Part shown: piece after piece, positions 29,614 to 39,201 of the stretch
Layout of the letters: each line of letters begins with the position of its first letter
Position numbering within the stretch: position 1 is the stretch's first letter
Source: Leptospira semungkisensis
Lineage (GTDB): Bacteria; Spirochaetota; Leptospiria; Leptospirales; Leptospiraceae
Assembly: GCF_004770055.1 (NCBI RefSeq)
Contig: NZ_RQEP01000018.1
Location: 434,001 to 498,000 of the forward strand
Direction of reading: 5' to 3'
Length of the DNA: 64,000 bases
The notes under the pieces: model-generated
What the model was told of the DNA's origin: nothing
The model's database searches: none
Seen by the model: the letters and a program-made list of their open reading frames with translations, nothing else
Made by a program: the position numbers and the translations under genes

Positions 29614-29723
29614 GGGCGGGGGCCGCCCTACTTCTAAATCGCACTTGATTTTGCTTCACTTCGTTTAGCAACCCTAACGGGAATCTCTCTCCCTACGGGT
29701 CGTTCGATTGGGCGGGGGCCGCC
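29614..29723. repeat. Paired GC-rich repeat GGGCGGGGGCCGCC in a GC-rich block
   Basis: The 14-base GGGCGGGGGCCGCC occurs at 29614-29627 and 29710-29723. The first copy plus the next base forms a perfect 6-bp all-GC hairpin around GGG. The second ends directly at the stop codon of the 29724 gene. The block from about 29580 to 29723 is far more GC-rich than its surroundings and has no gene. It looks like a dispersed or mobile-derived repeat that may also act as a terminator for the two convergent genes. Confidence 0.6.
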
Positions 29724-30410
29724 TTAAACTTCTTCCAACAAATAAGGTCTTGTATATTCCCTTACTATCTCCACCACGAAACGACCCCAAGACTTAGGAT
29801 CTTCTTGGGAAATTTCTATCTGACGGATCTTAGGAAAATAAGCTTGGGGTTTGAATGCGGTGTGAGTTAATTCCATCGCTCTCAGATAATTATCAACTCT
29901 CTTCACTCTTACAAAATTCAAGAGTTCTCCCTGGATCTTCTCCGAAGGAATATAACCTATGATGATCAATCTCGGGAATAAAGACTTCTTCAAAAGATTT
30001 ATGAAATCTCCAAAACTATCCACTCGATCGATGAAGCCCTCGTAAGCGCCTCCACCCAAGTTCATGATTTGGGTCACAATATCCATGGTAAAGGAAACGC
30101 CTTCTGCAGAAGTCATGTCCGAAATAATAACGATACCTTCGTCAGGTTGAAAGGTCTTAAATTCACTCGTAGGTTTAAAATGTCTGCGTAGAAGCTTTGC
30201 AGTCGAAATATCGATTTCCGCAGCTTTCGGGACCAGCACCTTTCCGGAGCTATCCAGAATAGGTTCGCGAGTAATTAAATATCTTTTCTTGGCAGCATTT
30301 TGGTTCATAACCCGAAACGCTTTCACCTTCTCTTCCAGCTCGTCCAAGGTGCAATATCCGATTTTCAGGACATTTTCCCTCGCGCGTTTTTTTAGATCTA
30401 TGTCTTCCAT
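29724..30410 (-). CDS. Protein of unknown function with an HD-GYP N-terminal-like segment
   Basis: This 228-residue soluble protein has no signal peptide or membrane span. Residues 40-75 ([31 protein letters not shown]) resemble the short beta element that precedes HD-GYP domains in cyclic-di-GMP phosphodiesterases, but no HD or GYP motif follows. The C-terminal half looks like an alpha/beta fold ([23 protein letters not shown]). I do not recognise a family, so the resemblance is only a hint. It is divergent from the 30581 lipoprotein gene, and its last codon abuts the GC-rich repeat. Confidence 0.7.
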   Translation of the reverse strand: MEDIDLKKRARENVLKIGYCTLDELEEKVKAFRVMNQNAAKKRYLITREPILDSSGKVLVPKAAEIDISTAKLLRRHFKPTSEFKTFQPDEGIVIISDMTSAEGVSFTMDIVTQIMNLGGGAYEGFIDRVDSFGDFINLLKKSLFPRLIIIGYIPSEKIQGELLNFVRVKRVDNYLRAMELTHTAFKPQAYFPKIRQIEISQEDPKSWGRFVVEIVREYTRPYLLEEV

Positions 30411-30580
30411 ACGAGTGTTTTGAAGGCCTGGTGAACCAGCTTAAACAGGCTTCCGAATTCTGCGATAATTTACCGAGGGTTCGGAGAGAGTATATAAAAA
30501 AAATCCCGGAATGGAAAGCCTTCTTTTGGCTCTGCAAAAAACCGCTTGTCCGGCCGATCTCCCCTACTGGAATAGGGGGG

Positions 30581-31054
30581 ATGCCCCGCATTTTAGAGTT
30601 TCCGAAATCCGGTAATCGAATGATCATTCCGCTTTCGAATATTTGGCCGGTTTTACTCCTTTTCTGTTTTTCTTCCTGTTTCTCTGTGGAATTTGTCGCA
30701 GATGGAGCGCCAAAACCGGGAATACTCCTCTCACACCGAAAAGGCTGGGAAGAGGTCGAAATCCTAAAACAAGCCCCTCGAAAAAGAAGTTATAAGACAT
30801 ACGGAAAAGTCATCGTTAGGAATTTCGGGGACGGAAAGATCACAAAGTTCTATTTGGAAAAGATCAAAAAAGAACTTTATGAAAGAGGAATGGACGGAAT
30901 GTATCTGACGAATGCAGTCATCGTGCCGGTTCCGCCTACTATTTTTCAGACTGGAACTGCGCAAGGCTATACTACAAATACTTCTGAAATCGCAAGAGAT
31001 GCAAAGGTAGTCGAGGGAACTGCGTTTCGTTTCCGAGACCGGGAAGAAGAGTAA
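30581..31054 (+). CDS. Putative lipoprotein, unknown function
   Basis: I choose the ATG at 30581 because it gives a basic n-region (MPRILEFPKSGNR) followed by a hydrophobic stretch PLSNIWPVLLLFCFSSC whose final Cys would be the lipid anchor. An ATG at 30620 is also possible but would lack positive charge, and the frame is open as far back as 30431. The mature part, about 125 residues, is Lys/Arg-rich with YGKVIVRNFGDGKITKFYLEKIKKEL. No family is recognised. The stop overlaps the next start by one base (TAATG), so the two are translationally coupled. Confidence 0.65.
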   Translation: MPRILEFPKSGNRMIIPLSNIWPVLLLFCFSSCFSVEFVADGAPKPGILLSHRKGWEEVEILKQAPRKRSYKTYGKVIVRNFGDGKITKFYLEKIKKELYERGMDGMYLTNAVIVPVPPTIFQTGTAQGYTTNTSEIARDAKVVEGTAFRFRDREEE

Positions 31055-31569
31055 TGGCCAGACGACTGAACAGCGAGATCAAAGTTACGCCTAACGGAGA
31101 TTGGGTCTTCAGAGGCTCTCATATCGAGCAAAAGGACATTCTGGAATACTTTCGAAAGAACTTAAAAGACGCCAAAGACGGCATCTATATAGACAACGAG
31201 TACGGACAATTTTCAGAAGAAGGATACTTGGAACTCTTTGGGTATGCCTTGAATTTGATCCGAGTCTGGGAAAAGGATGGAGAGCTCTTTTTCTTGGCAG
31301 ATTCCGGAGAAGAATTGGCTCTTTCTTCTCTTGAAATTGCAGCAGATAGGGACAGCGAATTGTTCGCGAGAAAGAAAGATCAAGTTTTTCTAAAATACAA
31401 GATCGCTCGTAATGTTTCCACCGTTTTAGGAGACTATATCTTAGAGTCTGACGAAGGGCTCAAACTCAAAATAGGCCAAAAAGAGATCCTAATTCCTGAA
31501 ACAAAAGAAGGTCCCGAAGTCTCTCTTCCTGAAGAATTCCAGGGCAAACTTTCAAATCCGGAGATCTGA
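31054..31569 (+). CDS. DUF1285-like soluble protein
   Basis: The 171-residue protein opens with GDWVFRGSHIEQKDILEYFRKNLKDAKDGIYIDNEYGQFSEE. This layout (tryptophan, an RG-x-x-I segment, a helix, then a DG-Y turn) recalls DUF1285, a small beta-rich family of unknown role. The match is by eye and may be wrong. No signal peptide is present. It is coupled to the upstream lipoprotein gene by a 1-base overlap. Its end overlaps the convergent alcohol dehydrogenase gene by 18 bases. Confidence 0.6.
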   Translation: MARRLNSEIKVTPNGDWVFRGSHIEQKDILEYFRKNLKDAKDGIYIDNEYGQFSEEGYLELFGYALNLIRVWEKDGELFFLADSGEELALSSLEIAADRDSELFARKKDQVFLKYKIARNVSTVLGDYILESDEGLKLKIGQKEILIPETKEGPEVSLPEEFQGKLSNPEI

Positions 31570-32613
31570 TAAGACGACTCTCCCTAAAACCTTTCCGGAA
31601 GAAAGATCGTTTAATATCGAGTCCGCTTCCTTCATAGATTTAACTTGAACCGGAATAGGAAGCAATTTCTTCTCAGATACTATCTTAAGAAGCTCCGCTA
31701 GTTCCGAAGGAGAGCCGGTATAACTTCCTCTCACAGTCAAACTTCTTAAAGAAAGAATGGGAGTCGGGATCTTTAATTCTCCTCCAAAAAGTCCTACGGA
31801 GATCATCCTTCCATTCTTCTTCAAAAGAGAAAACGCCAAAGAAGAAGTGGCCGAATTATTCACAAAGTCGATTACAGAACTCACTCCCTTAGGTCCGCTG
31901 AATTTTCGGACTGCATCCGAGACATCTCCTTCCGAAGAATTTACAGTTTGAAAACCAAGCTCTCTGATCTTAGCCAAACGTCCTTCATCCAAATCCGCAA
32001 AGATCACTTGAGCATCTGTCATTAAAGGAAGGATCTGAGCCGCAAACATTCCGAGTCCCCCAGCTCCTATGATCAACAGATAATCTTTCTTGCTCAGAGG
32101 AAGACTCTTCTTCAAAGCTCCATAAGCTGTCAGACCGGCGCAGGCATAAGAACAAGCATATTCAGGCGCAAGTCCATGCGTGTCCAAAAGCCATTTAGGA
32201 TGAGGAACTAAGATCCGATCCGAGTACCCGCCGTCTTGGTAGATCCCAAGCGATTTAGGCGCAGAACAAAGTTGAGGTGTGCCATCTTCACATTCCTCAC
32301 AGTCACCGCAGCCGATCCAAGGATAGACGAGTTTGACTTCTCCCAAAGAAATATCTTTAGCATCCGGTCCGACTTGCAATACTCTTCCTACAACCTCATG
32401 GCCGGGGGTAAGAGGAAGTTTCACTCCCCTGTCCTTCACGAAGAGTTTTTCTCCTTTTCCCATTTGATAATAACCGTCTCTGAGATGGAGATCAGAATGA
32501 CAAACTCCACATGCCATGACTTCCAACAAAACTTCAGTTCCTTTCGGGATAGGATCCGACTTTTCCTCAAATTGCAAAGGTGCTCCGAACTCGACTAATC
32601 TTGCGCTTTTCAT
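31552..32613 (-). CDS. Zinc-dependent alcohol dehydrogenase (MDR family)
   Basis: The 353-residue protein is a medium-chain dehydrogenase. The catalytic zinc site includes Cys38 (in CGVCHSDLH) and the His72-Glu73 pair. The structural zinc site has Cys102, Cys105, Cys108 and Cys116. An NAD(P)-binding fold follows with GAGGLGMFAAQ. It oxidises alcohols or reduces aldehydes; the substrate cannot be read from sequence. The glutamate-rich tail around residue 215 (FADLDEGRLAKIRELG) puts an acidic residue at the end of beta-2, which favours NAD over NADP. It sits 24 bases downstream of the esterase gene and may be cotranscribed. Confidence 0.93.
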   Translation of the reverse strand: MKSARLVEFGAPLQFEEKSDPIPKGTEVLLEVMACGVCHSDLHLRDGYYQMGKGEKLFVKDRGVKLPLTPGHEVVGRVLQVGPDAKDISLGEVKLVYPWIGCGDCEECEDGTPQLCSAPKSLGIYQDGGYSDRILVPHPKWLLDTHGLAPEYACSYACAGLTAYGALKKSLPLSKKDYLLIIGAGGLGMFAAQILPLMTDAQVIFADLDEGRLAKIRELGFQTVNSSEGDVSDAVRKFSGPKGVSSVIDFVNNSATSSLAFSLLKKNGRMISVGLFGGELKIPTPILSLRSLTVRGSYTGSPSELAELLKIVSEKKLLPIPVQVKSMKEADSILNDLSSGKVLGRVVLSDLRI

Positions 32614-32637
32614 AAGTAAATTATAATATATTCCCTT

Positions 32638-33603
32638 TTATGCAGTTTTAGAGGAAAGAAAATGCAACTTCTCGATTTCCTGTGATATGATACGTATTCC
32701 TTCTTCAGGCGCCTTGAGAAGGTTGACCTTAGTGAAGAATCCGTGAGTATACCCCTCAAAATTCTTAAAAATAACCGGATGCCCAGCTTCCGTTAATTTT
32801 TTAGAATATAGTTCCCCATCTGCGCGCAGAGGATCTATCCCTGCAGTAAATACGATTGCAGGTGGGAGATCCTTCCAATTGGAGGAAAGCAACGGAGATG
32901 CTGTCCATTCCTTTCTATTTTTCGGATCGGGAAGATAATTGGAGATAAACCATTCCATATCCTTCTTAGTTAAGCCAGGACCGAACTCGAACTCTTTATA
33001 TGTTTCGGTATCGCATAATGTTTCTGTCACAGGATAGATAAGCACCTGCAGATCTATTTTAGGTCCCTTTCTATCTCTTGCCCTTAAGACAGTGACTGCA
33101 GCTATATTTCCTCCAGCACTGTCTCCGACGACTACCAACGGAAGATCCTTGCCGAGTTCCTCATTCTTAAATTTGTCTGCCCATTCTAAAGAAGCGTAGG
33201 CGTCTTCTAAAGGAATCGGATAAGGATGTTCCGGTGCTAATCTATAATCCACCAGAGACACAATGCTAGATGTCCCCTCGGCAAGTTTCCTTGCAAACGG
33301 ATCGAAATCGCGGATCCTTCCTACGACCCAGCCTCCTCCGTGAAAGTAAAGGATATGGGATCGGATCTCCGCTTTAGGAATATAATTTTTTATTAATATA
33401 CTTCCATCTAAAGAAGTAACCAAGGCATCTCGAATTTCTTTCATTTCGGGACCGGGTCCGAGCAGATCCCCTATTGCGGAGTAGCCGTCCCTTCTTTCCT
33501 GAACCGTTCCTTCGGTGAAACCTTTCAAACCCAAGGAGACGATACGAGTAGCATACTCCAACATTTCAGGAGCAAATTCCATTCTTCCACCCCAATCTTT
33601 CAA
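32638..33603 (-). CDS. Alpha/beta hydrolase of the hormone-sensitive lipase (HSL) type
   Basis: The 321-residue protein has the HSL oxyanion motif HGGG at 88-91 and the nucleophile elbow GDSAGG with Ser162. Later TAGIDPLRADGE and YTHGFF supply the acid and His. This class hydrolyses short- to medium-chain esters. The start is uncertain: ATG at 33603, or ATG seven codons downstream (MEFAPEML), which starts the conserved fold. No signal peptide is evident, so it is cytoplasmic. It precedes the alcohol dehydrogenase, and together they could release and oxidise alcohols from esters, though this is inference. Confidence 0.92.
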   Translation of the reverse strand: MKDWGGRMEFAPEMLEYATRIVSLGLKGFTEGTVQERRDGYSAIGDLLGPGPEMKEIRDALVTSLDGSILIKNYIPKAEIRSHILYFHGGGWVVGRIRDFDPFARKLAEGTSSIVSLVDYRLAPEHPYPIPLEDAYASLEWADKFKNEELGKDLPLVVVGDSAGGNIAAVTVLRARDRKGPKIDLQVLIYPVTETLCDTETYKEFEFGPGLTKKDMEWFISNYLPDPKNRKEWTASPLLSSNWKDLPPAIVFTAGIDPLRADGELYSKKLTEAGHPVIFKNFEGYTHGFFTKVNLLKAPEEGIRIISQEIEKLHFLSSKTA

Positions 33604-33642
33604 ATCAGGGCAGCAGACTAATGTATCTTAAGGATTTTGTCG

Positions 33643-33662
33643 TTCCATTTTATAGAATGGAA
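33643..33662 (-). terminator. Possible terminator hairpin after the GNAT gene
   Basis: TTCCATT (33643-33649) and AATGGAA (33656-33662) form a perfect 7-bp stem with a 6-base loop, six bases beyond the GNAT stop codon. The stem is AT-rich and no clear U-run follows, so termination would be weak. It may instead be an RNA-processing or operator site. Confidence 0.35.
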
Positions 33663-33668
33663 TTGGAA

Positions 33669-34292
33669 TTAAAAGGAAGAGCGATCTGCTTCCATATAAT
33701 GATGATCCGGAACGAGGCCTTTTGGCCCCGGGAAGTTTCTAGATTCCACAATCTTAAATCCAAGTTTATTATATAAACTGATTGCACTTGGATTCACTTG
33801 CGAAACGTCCAAAGAGATCTTGCTATGATCCGGGAATTGCGCAACGGCATGTCTCATCAAAGCCTCGCCAACCCCTTGTTTTCTTTGGTTCACAGGAACT
33901 GCAATATGACCCAGATATAAACGGCCGGATTTTGGAGGTTGGATCATGGATTCCATACTCAAACCCCGTATCGCTACTCGAGGTGCGCGAAGACCATAGA
34001 TCCTGAAAATATTGCCCGCAGTTCCGGCATTTAAAAGAAAGAAACGATCCGAAGTATAGACTACTATAGTCCCGACGATCTCACCATTCTTCTCAGCTAC
34101 AAAATGATTCTTGTAGCTGATCGTATTTTTAGTGCCCTGAAAGGAACGGACCAGAAAGTCATAAGGAGTCAGTTTTCCTTCGTTAAACACATAACTCCAG
34201 GCGTCCGGACCGGAACTAAATATCAAGGGAACAGCCCCTTGCACATCATCCTGTTTGGCGGGGCGAATTGTAATATTAAGATTCTGCTTCAC
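33669..34292 (-). CDS. GNAT-family N-acetyltransferase
   Basis: The 207-residue protein shows the GNAT core: ITIRPAKQDDVQGAVPLIF at the N-terminus, a NGEIVGTIVVY strand pair, and the acetyl-CoA loop LGHIAVPVNQRKQGVGEALMRHAV, where QRKQGVG fits the Q/RxxGxG/A motif. It then has ISLDVSQVNPSAISLYNKLGF, typical of the last conserved motif. Such enzymes acetylate amines on proteins or small molecules. The substrate is unknown. It follows the TPR-protein gene with a 26-base gap, in the same direction. Confidence 0.9.
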   Translation of the reverse strand: MKQNLNITIRPAKQDDVQGAVPLIFSSGPDAWSYVFNEGKLTPYDFLVRSFQGTKNTISYKNHFVAEKNGEIVGTIVVYTSDRFFLLNAGTAGNIFRIYGLRAPRVAIRGLSMESMIQPPKSGRLYLGHIAVPVNQRKQGVGEALMRHAVAQFPDHSKISLDVSQVNPSAISLYNKLGFKIVESRNFPGPKGLVPDHHYMEADRSSF

Positions 34293-34318
34293 TCGAGATA
34301 ATTTAGAAAAAGCGATTC

Positions 34319-34789
34319 TTAGATCGCCGAGTTCAGCTCTTCTCTCAAGCGTTTCGCCTCTTCAAAATCCGGCTTCATTACGATAGCCTTATGAAGATAC
34401 TGAAGGGAACGCTCGGGACGATTCCAGATCTTATATAGAGTAGCCAGATTGAAAAGGGAAATATGAGGTGCATCATTCAAGGTGCAGCGGAGAGATTTTT
34501 TTAGCCAGAAAACGGATTCTCTTTCTCTTCCCATACGAAGAAGAAGAATACCGATCTCATTACAAGGGTTTCCGTATTCAGGATTCACTTCGACGGATCT
34601 GTAGAAGTAGTACAGTCCCTTCTTCCAATTGCTTTTCTGATTTTCGATTAGTCCCAGAAAAAAATACGTTTCGTGACTCTCGGAATCTTCCAAAGAAGAC
34701 TTCAGTAAAAATTCGGCGCGATCAAGGTCGCCGGTTCTATAGAAAAATTTAGCTGCTTCGAGTTTATCTTCAGGCGTCAGGTTTTCCAA
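34319..34789 (-). CDS. TPR-repeat protein
   Basis: The 156-residue soluble protein is nearly all TPR helices. Visible units include LEAAKFFYRTGDLDRAEFLLKSSL, YFFLGLIENQKSNWKKGLYYFYRSV, CNEIGILLLRMGRERESVFWLKKSL and LFNLATLYKIWNRPERSLQYLHKAI. TPR proteins act as adaptors, so the job depends on an unknown partner. It starts just downstream of dxs (about 48 bases), but there is no known link between the two. Confidence 0.85.
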   Translation of the reverse strand: MENLTPEDKLEAAKFFYRTGDLDRAEFLLKSSLEDSESHETYFFLGLIENQKSNWKKGLYYFYRSVEVNPEYGNPCNEIGILLLRMGRERESVFWLKKSLRCTLNDAPHISLFNLATLYKIWNRPERSLQYLHKAIVMKPDFEEAKRLREELNSAI

Positions 34790-34837
34790 TTATCTACCCG
34801 TTTTTTATTTTTATTTTCGGACGCCTCCTGAAAGAGC

Positions 34838-36751
34838 TTAATTCCGTTTTCCGTGTAGGACTTCCTTCTTTACAATTTCTGAGAGGGACTTGGCGATGCT
34901 TCTCGCATCCAATCCGTATTCCGTAAAGATTTCCTTTCTTTCCCCATGATGGATCGTCTCGGGAGGAAAAGCGAATGTCTTAATAAAGCGATTCAGATAC
35001 TCGGGAGAGATCCGATTCAGCAAGTATCCGGAAGCTCCTCCATCGATATAACTCTCGTCCAGAATGGCGAAATACCGAACCTGAGAGAGCTCCTCGTCTA
35101 ACGCTTCTTTTCCGAGAGGACGAAGCCAAACTAGATCGATTAGGCTTACGGAATATCCTTCCTGTTCCAGAATAGAGGCAGTCTTCTTGGCTTCTTCGAG
35201 CATAGAACCGATAGAAAGAAGCGCGATATCCGTTCCTTTCTGCAAAACTCTAAACGTCCCAGGTTTTAAGTCCTTATTTGAATTAAAATCCAGACCGGAA
35301 AGCTCCACAGATGCCTTAGGAAAGCGAATCGCAATCGGAGACTTATCGTAATGCTCCATATATCTGAGAGAATCCACCAGGTCCTGCCCGGAAGAAGGAA
35401 CGAAAACATCCATATTCGGCAAGGAAAGAAGATAACTTAGATCGAAAAGGCCTTGGTGGGTTTCTCCGTCTGGTCCTACGCATCCAGCACGATCGATAAC
35501 GAAACGGACAGGAAGGTTCATGAGCGAAACATCTTCCACTAATTGGTCCATTCCCCTTGTCAAAAAGGTAGAATAAATACATAGATACGGGATCACATTC
35601 CCGTTTGTCATCGCTCCGGCAAATGCCACAGAATGCTGTTCCGCGATCCCCACATCATATACGTGATTTGGAAATTTAGAAACATACTCCCCGAGTCCGG
35701 AACCTTCTATCATTGCTGGAGTGATTGCTGCGATTCTAGGATTTTTTTCGGTCAGATCGGAGAGTACCTTACCCACGATCTTAGAATAAGAGATCTTAGA
35801 AGAATCTCCCGAATCCATGGCACCGTCTTCTTTTCTAAATGGAGTGACCCCGTGATACTTGATCGGATCCTTCTCTGCAGGAGTGTAACCTTTTCCCTTC
35901 TGGGTGATTGTATGGAATAATACAGGCCCTTTCATGGTTTTGATATTCCGAAGCATCCTTACAAGTCGGATCACATCATGGCCATCTTCCGGCCCGATAT
36001 AGCTAAACCCGAGATCCTCGAAAAGACCGCCAGGAGTGAACACATCCTTGAAGCCCTTCTCCACTCTCTTGAAGAAGCTCTCCATGGCTGGACCCACGAT
36101 AGGAAGCCATTTTAAGAAAGTGTAAAATATACGCTTCCAGTTGAGATAGAAGTGGGAACTGATAATATTATTCAAATAATTCGAGATAGATCCCACGTTC
36201 TTGGAAATGGACATGAAATTATCGTTTAGGATCACCAAAAGATTCTTCTTCAAATGTCCTGCGTGGTTCATTGCCTCCAAGGCCATTCCTGTGGCAATGG
36301 ACGCGTCCCCGATGATAGCAACTATATTGTAATGATTTCCGGTGAGATCTCTAGCGACCGCTTCTCCCAAGGCTTGAGAAATAGAAGTTCCCGCGTGCCC
36401 AGTATTGTATAGGTCGTAAATGGATTCTTCTCTTTTAGGAAAGCCAGAAAGTCCTTTGAACTTTCTGACTGTGGAGAGCTTTTCTTTTCTTCCTGTAAGG
36501 ATCTTATGAGGATAGGTTTGGTGTCCTACATCCCAGATCAGGCGATCCGTTGGAGTCTCGAACACATAATGCAAGGCTACGGTTAATTCCACCACTCCTA
36601 GATTGCTCGCGAAATGACCACCGATCCCGGAGAGAGTATCGATGATATAATTTCGGATCTCGGAACAGAGTTTAGGCAGTTCCTCGAGTGGCAATTTTCT
36701 GAGATCCGCCGGTAAGCGGATCCCGTTCAATAACGAATCTTCCTGTTGCAT
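34838..36751 (-). CDS. dxs: 1-deoxy-D-xylulose-5-phosphate synthase
   Basis: The 637-residue enzyme joins pyruvate and glyceraldehyde 3-phosphate to make DXP, the first step of the MEP isoprenoid pathway. It has the HVVWD-like entry WDVGHQTYPHKILTGR, the thiamine-diphosphate motif GDASIATGMALEAMNHAG (a GDx...N variant), and the transketolase DRAGCVGPDGETHQG. Length is standard. The next MEP enzyme, dxr, is encoded at 44672-45841 on the same strand, with uppS nearby to use the product. It lies 21 bases downstream of the adenylate cyclase gene. Confidence 0.97.
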   Translation of the reverse strand: MQQEDSLLNGIRLPADLRKLPLEELPKLCSEIRNYIIDTLSGIGGHFASNLGVVELTVALHYVFETPTDRLIWDVGHQTYPHKILTGRKEKLSTVRKFKGLSGFPKREESIYDLYNTGHAGTSISQALGEAVARDLTGNHYNIVAIIGDASIATGMALEAMNHAGHLKKNLLVILNDNFMSISKNVGSISNYLNNIISSHFYLNWKRIFYTFLKWLPIVGPAMESFFKRVEKGFKDVFTPGGLFEDLGFSYIGPEDGHDVIRLVRMLRNIKTMKGPVLFHTITQKGKGYTPAEKDPIKYHGVTPFRKEDGAMDSGDSSKISYSKIVGKVLSDLTEKNPRIAAITPAMIEGSGLGEYVSKFPNHVYDVGIAEQHSVAFAGAMTNGNVIPYLCIYSTFLTRGMDQLVEDVSLMNLPVRFVIDRAGCVGPDGETHQGLFDLSYLLSLPNMDVFVPSSGQDLVDSLRYMEHYDKSPIAIRFPKASVELSGLDFNSNKDLKPGTFRVLQKGTDIALLSIGSMLEEAKKTASILEQEGYSVSLIDLVWLRPLGKEALDEELSQVRYFAILDESYIDGGASGYLLNRISPEYLNRFIKTFAFPPETIHHGERKEIFTEYGLDARSIAKSLSEIVKKEVLHGKRN

Positions 36752-36772
36752 GTATTCCGTCTTTAACGGTCA

Positions 36773-39100
36773 TTAGATTTGCTCTGTTGCCTGCAACGGT
36801 CTCCTTAGATGTTTCAAATCTTCTTCGTTTACTAAGTCGATCAGTTCATAGATCCGAACAGGCTTGGTTTTACCCTTTACCTTTACAAGATCCAATTCTC
36901 TGGCAATTACGCGATCTTTGACCTTTTCGTATGTATATTCCGAAATAATAATATTCGTGGCATATTCCTTGTTGGATCCTTCCAGACGAGATCCCAGGTT
37001 AATGGTATCTCCCATACAAGTATAGTCCATCCGGTGAGAACTTCCCATATTTCCGACGACTGCCGGGCCGGAATTCAATCCGATCCCGATATCCATCACA
37101 GGAAGATCCAGACTCCTCCACTCTTCTTTCAAGACTGCGAGCCTTCTCATCTGAGCAAGGGAAGCAGCACAAGCATAATAAGCGTGGTCCTCTAGGGGAA
37201 CCGGAGCCCCCCAGAATGCCATGATCGCATCGCCCATGTATTTATCAATCGTTCCCTTAAACTCGATGATTATCTCAGTCATTTCCGAGAGGTACTGATT
37301 CAGGAATTGAACGAGTTCTTCCGGACCCATTTTTTCGGACATGGTGGTAAATCCGCGAATATCCGAGAAGAAGATGGTGATGTCTTTTTTAGAACCACCC
37401 AAGTTCAGGTTTTCCGGATTTTTGAGAAGCTCGTCCACAACGTCTTTAGAAACGAATTTGGAGAATGTAGTTCGGATATATTTTACGTTCTCTTCTTCCG
37501 TTAAGATCTTATAAACGATGATCCCTACAAAGATAAAGAACTGTTCTATAATTACTGAAGGGAATACATGCACCTCGTTCAATTCGGAGAAGCCGAACAT
37601 CGTTACTACGCTATAAAGAAGAGCAAGAACGATCACGAACAAGAATCCCCAAGAAGTCTTCATTCTTGGCAGAATCAGTCCCACAATCAACGCCATAGCT
37701 AGGAAGATCAGGAAGTTCCCACCCAAAGGCATGTCCCAAAGGAAATCCTGATTTAGGATGGTATTGATCGCATGAGCGTGGTGTTCGATCCCGGACATAT
37801 CTCCGAAAGGAGACAAGTGAGTATCCTTTGCGGCCCCGCGACCTGTAGCGTAGAACATCGCAACCAAAAAGATATTATTGTTCACTTGAGTCGCAGTGTC
37901 GTTATCCCAGCCTTCTGAAACTTCGAAGAACTCGGTAGTATTATAAGAATATAATCCTCCCGGGAAGTTAATCTCCATTTGGCCGTATTCATCAATCGGA
38001 ATAACCACTTCTCTAGTAGAGTTCGGTTTTGCCATGATGTCTTCGGTGACCATCTTAAGAGATTTGCGGTCTATATAACTGATCTGTTTTTGGGGAATAT
38101 TCTTGATCTTAACATATTTCCCCATGACGACTTCTACGTCTTTTTTGATGTCCACGCCAAAATAATTACAAGCGATGACTAGGTCGATGGAAGGATAGTA
38201 TTCATCTTCTCTATCGGAACCGGAACCGATCAATTTGGCTACGATCGGCATTTTTCGGTTCAAGCCAGTTTCATCTTTTTTAATATTCGCAAAACCTAAT
38301 CCGGAGGATTTTTCTCCGATCGGCTCAATGGGAGCCTGAGGAAATTTCAGCCAAGAATATCCGAATCCTTCGTCCTTAACATTCTCTAATCTGAATTTGC
38401 GAAGTATCTCGGTTCTCTTGTCCAAATTCAAGATAGTGCTCTTAGACTCTAGGCTCGTTTCCATAGGATAGTCGAACATTACCCTAGGGTTGTTGGCGAG
38501 AGCCTTTGCCATCTCATCCGTTTGCCCTGGTTTGTAATCTAAGAAGAACACGTCGAACATGAGGTGGTTGGTAGAAGTAGCGAATTTATCTATAATCTTT
38601 GCGTAATATTTCCAAGGAAGAGGCCACACTCCACCAAGCTGGTCGAGAGTTTTTGTTGTGATCCCGATGATATTGATGTCCCTTCTCGCCTTAGCAGGAG
38701 GCTTAAGTTGGATCTGTTCCAGATTTCCTTTATCGGATTCCTTTTCTACTCTGGCGTCAGTTTGGTTTCTAAGAACATTGAATCTCCAAGAAATGGAGTT
38801 CTCTTCTAATTCGGAAACCGGTGTGAATGCAACGTATAGGTCGAACCAAACGAATGCTACTACGAATGCCAACCAAAGGCTTCCGACCATCTGCGCGTTT
38901 TTGGCAAACTTGGTAGCGGTTTTATAGAAGAAATAAGCGGAAGCGAAGAGTAAGAGCGCGCCTACAAGAAGGATCTCGAAAGAATAATCCGCACCTGAAA
39001 AGAAAGCGTAGAAAAAATGTCCCAGAATTCCTAGGATTGTGGTAACTCCAAAAATAATATCCAATAGGGTAAATTTCTGGGCTGATTTGGATTCGCTCAT
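36773..39100 (-). CDS. CHASE2-domain adenylate/guanylate cyclase (class III)
   Basis: The 775-residue membrane protein has N-terminal spans, a large extracytoplasmic CHASE2 sensor (about residues 100-450, with INIIGITTKTLDQLGGVWPLPWKYYAKII), three further spans at about 455-530 and a class III cyclase domain. The metal-binding Asp lies in IFFSDIRGFTTMSEKM near residue 577; MGDAIMAFWGAP and IGLNSGPAVVGNMGS follow. It should make cAMP (or cGMP) in response to an outside signal. The short tail after the cyclase domain lacks the TPR/PPP-DWDGV element often seen in such enzymes. A similar element is found as a separate gene at 50969-51190. Confidence 0.95.
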   Translation of the reverse strand: MSESKSAQKFTLLDIIFGVTTILGILGHFFYAFFSGADYSFEILLVGALLLFASAYFFYKTATKFAKNAQMVGSLWLAFVVAFVWFDLYVAFTPVSELEENSISWRFNVLRNQTDARVEKESDKGNLEQIQLKPPAKARRDINIIGITTKTLDQLGGVWPLPWKYYAKIIDKFATSTNHLMFDVFFLDYKPGQTDEMAKALANNPRVMFDYPMETSLESKSTILNLDKRTEILRKFRLENVKDEGFGYSWLKFPQAPIEPIGEKSSGLGFANIKKDETGLNRKMPIVAKLIGSGSDREDEYYPSIDLVIACNYFGVDIKKDVEVVMGKYVKIKNIPQKQISYIDRKSLKMVTEDIMAKPNSTREVVIPIDEYGQMEINFPGGLYSYNTTEFFEVSEGWDNDTATQVNNNIFLVAMFYATGRGAAKDTHLSPFGDMSGIEHHAHAINTILNQDFLWDMPLGGNFLIFLAMALIVGLILPRMKTSWGFLFVIVLALLYSVVTMFGFSELNEVHVFPSVIIEQFFIFVGIIVYKILTEEENVKYIRTTFSKFVSKDVVDELLKNPENLNLGGSKKDITIFFSDIRGFTTMSEKMGPEELVQFLNQYLSEMTEIIIEFKGTIDKYMGDAIMAFWGAPVPLEDHAYYACAASLAQMRRLAVLKEEWRSLDLPVMDIGIGLNSGPAVVGNMGSSHRMDYTCMGDTINLGSRLEGSNKEYATNIIISEYTYEKVKDRVIARELDLVKVKGKTKPVRIYELIDLVNEEDLKHLRRPLQATEQI

Positions 39101-39201
39101 TCTCTCCTCCGATCCTGAACTGGGAGGATTCTCTCCCCCAGGATGCTTTCGTCAATTTTCTTCCCGGATTTAGGAAAGAAAATATCGAGTAGATTTAGAG
39201 C

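Noticed and set aside
39157..39186. AT-rich hairpin after trpA (TTTTCTTTCC/GGGAAGAAAA on the minus strand)
   Set aside because: It is imperfect, lies upstream of the trpA stop in the cyclase-side gap only loosely, and has no U-run. Too weak to call a terminator.
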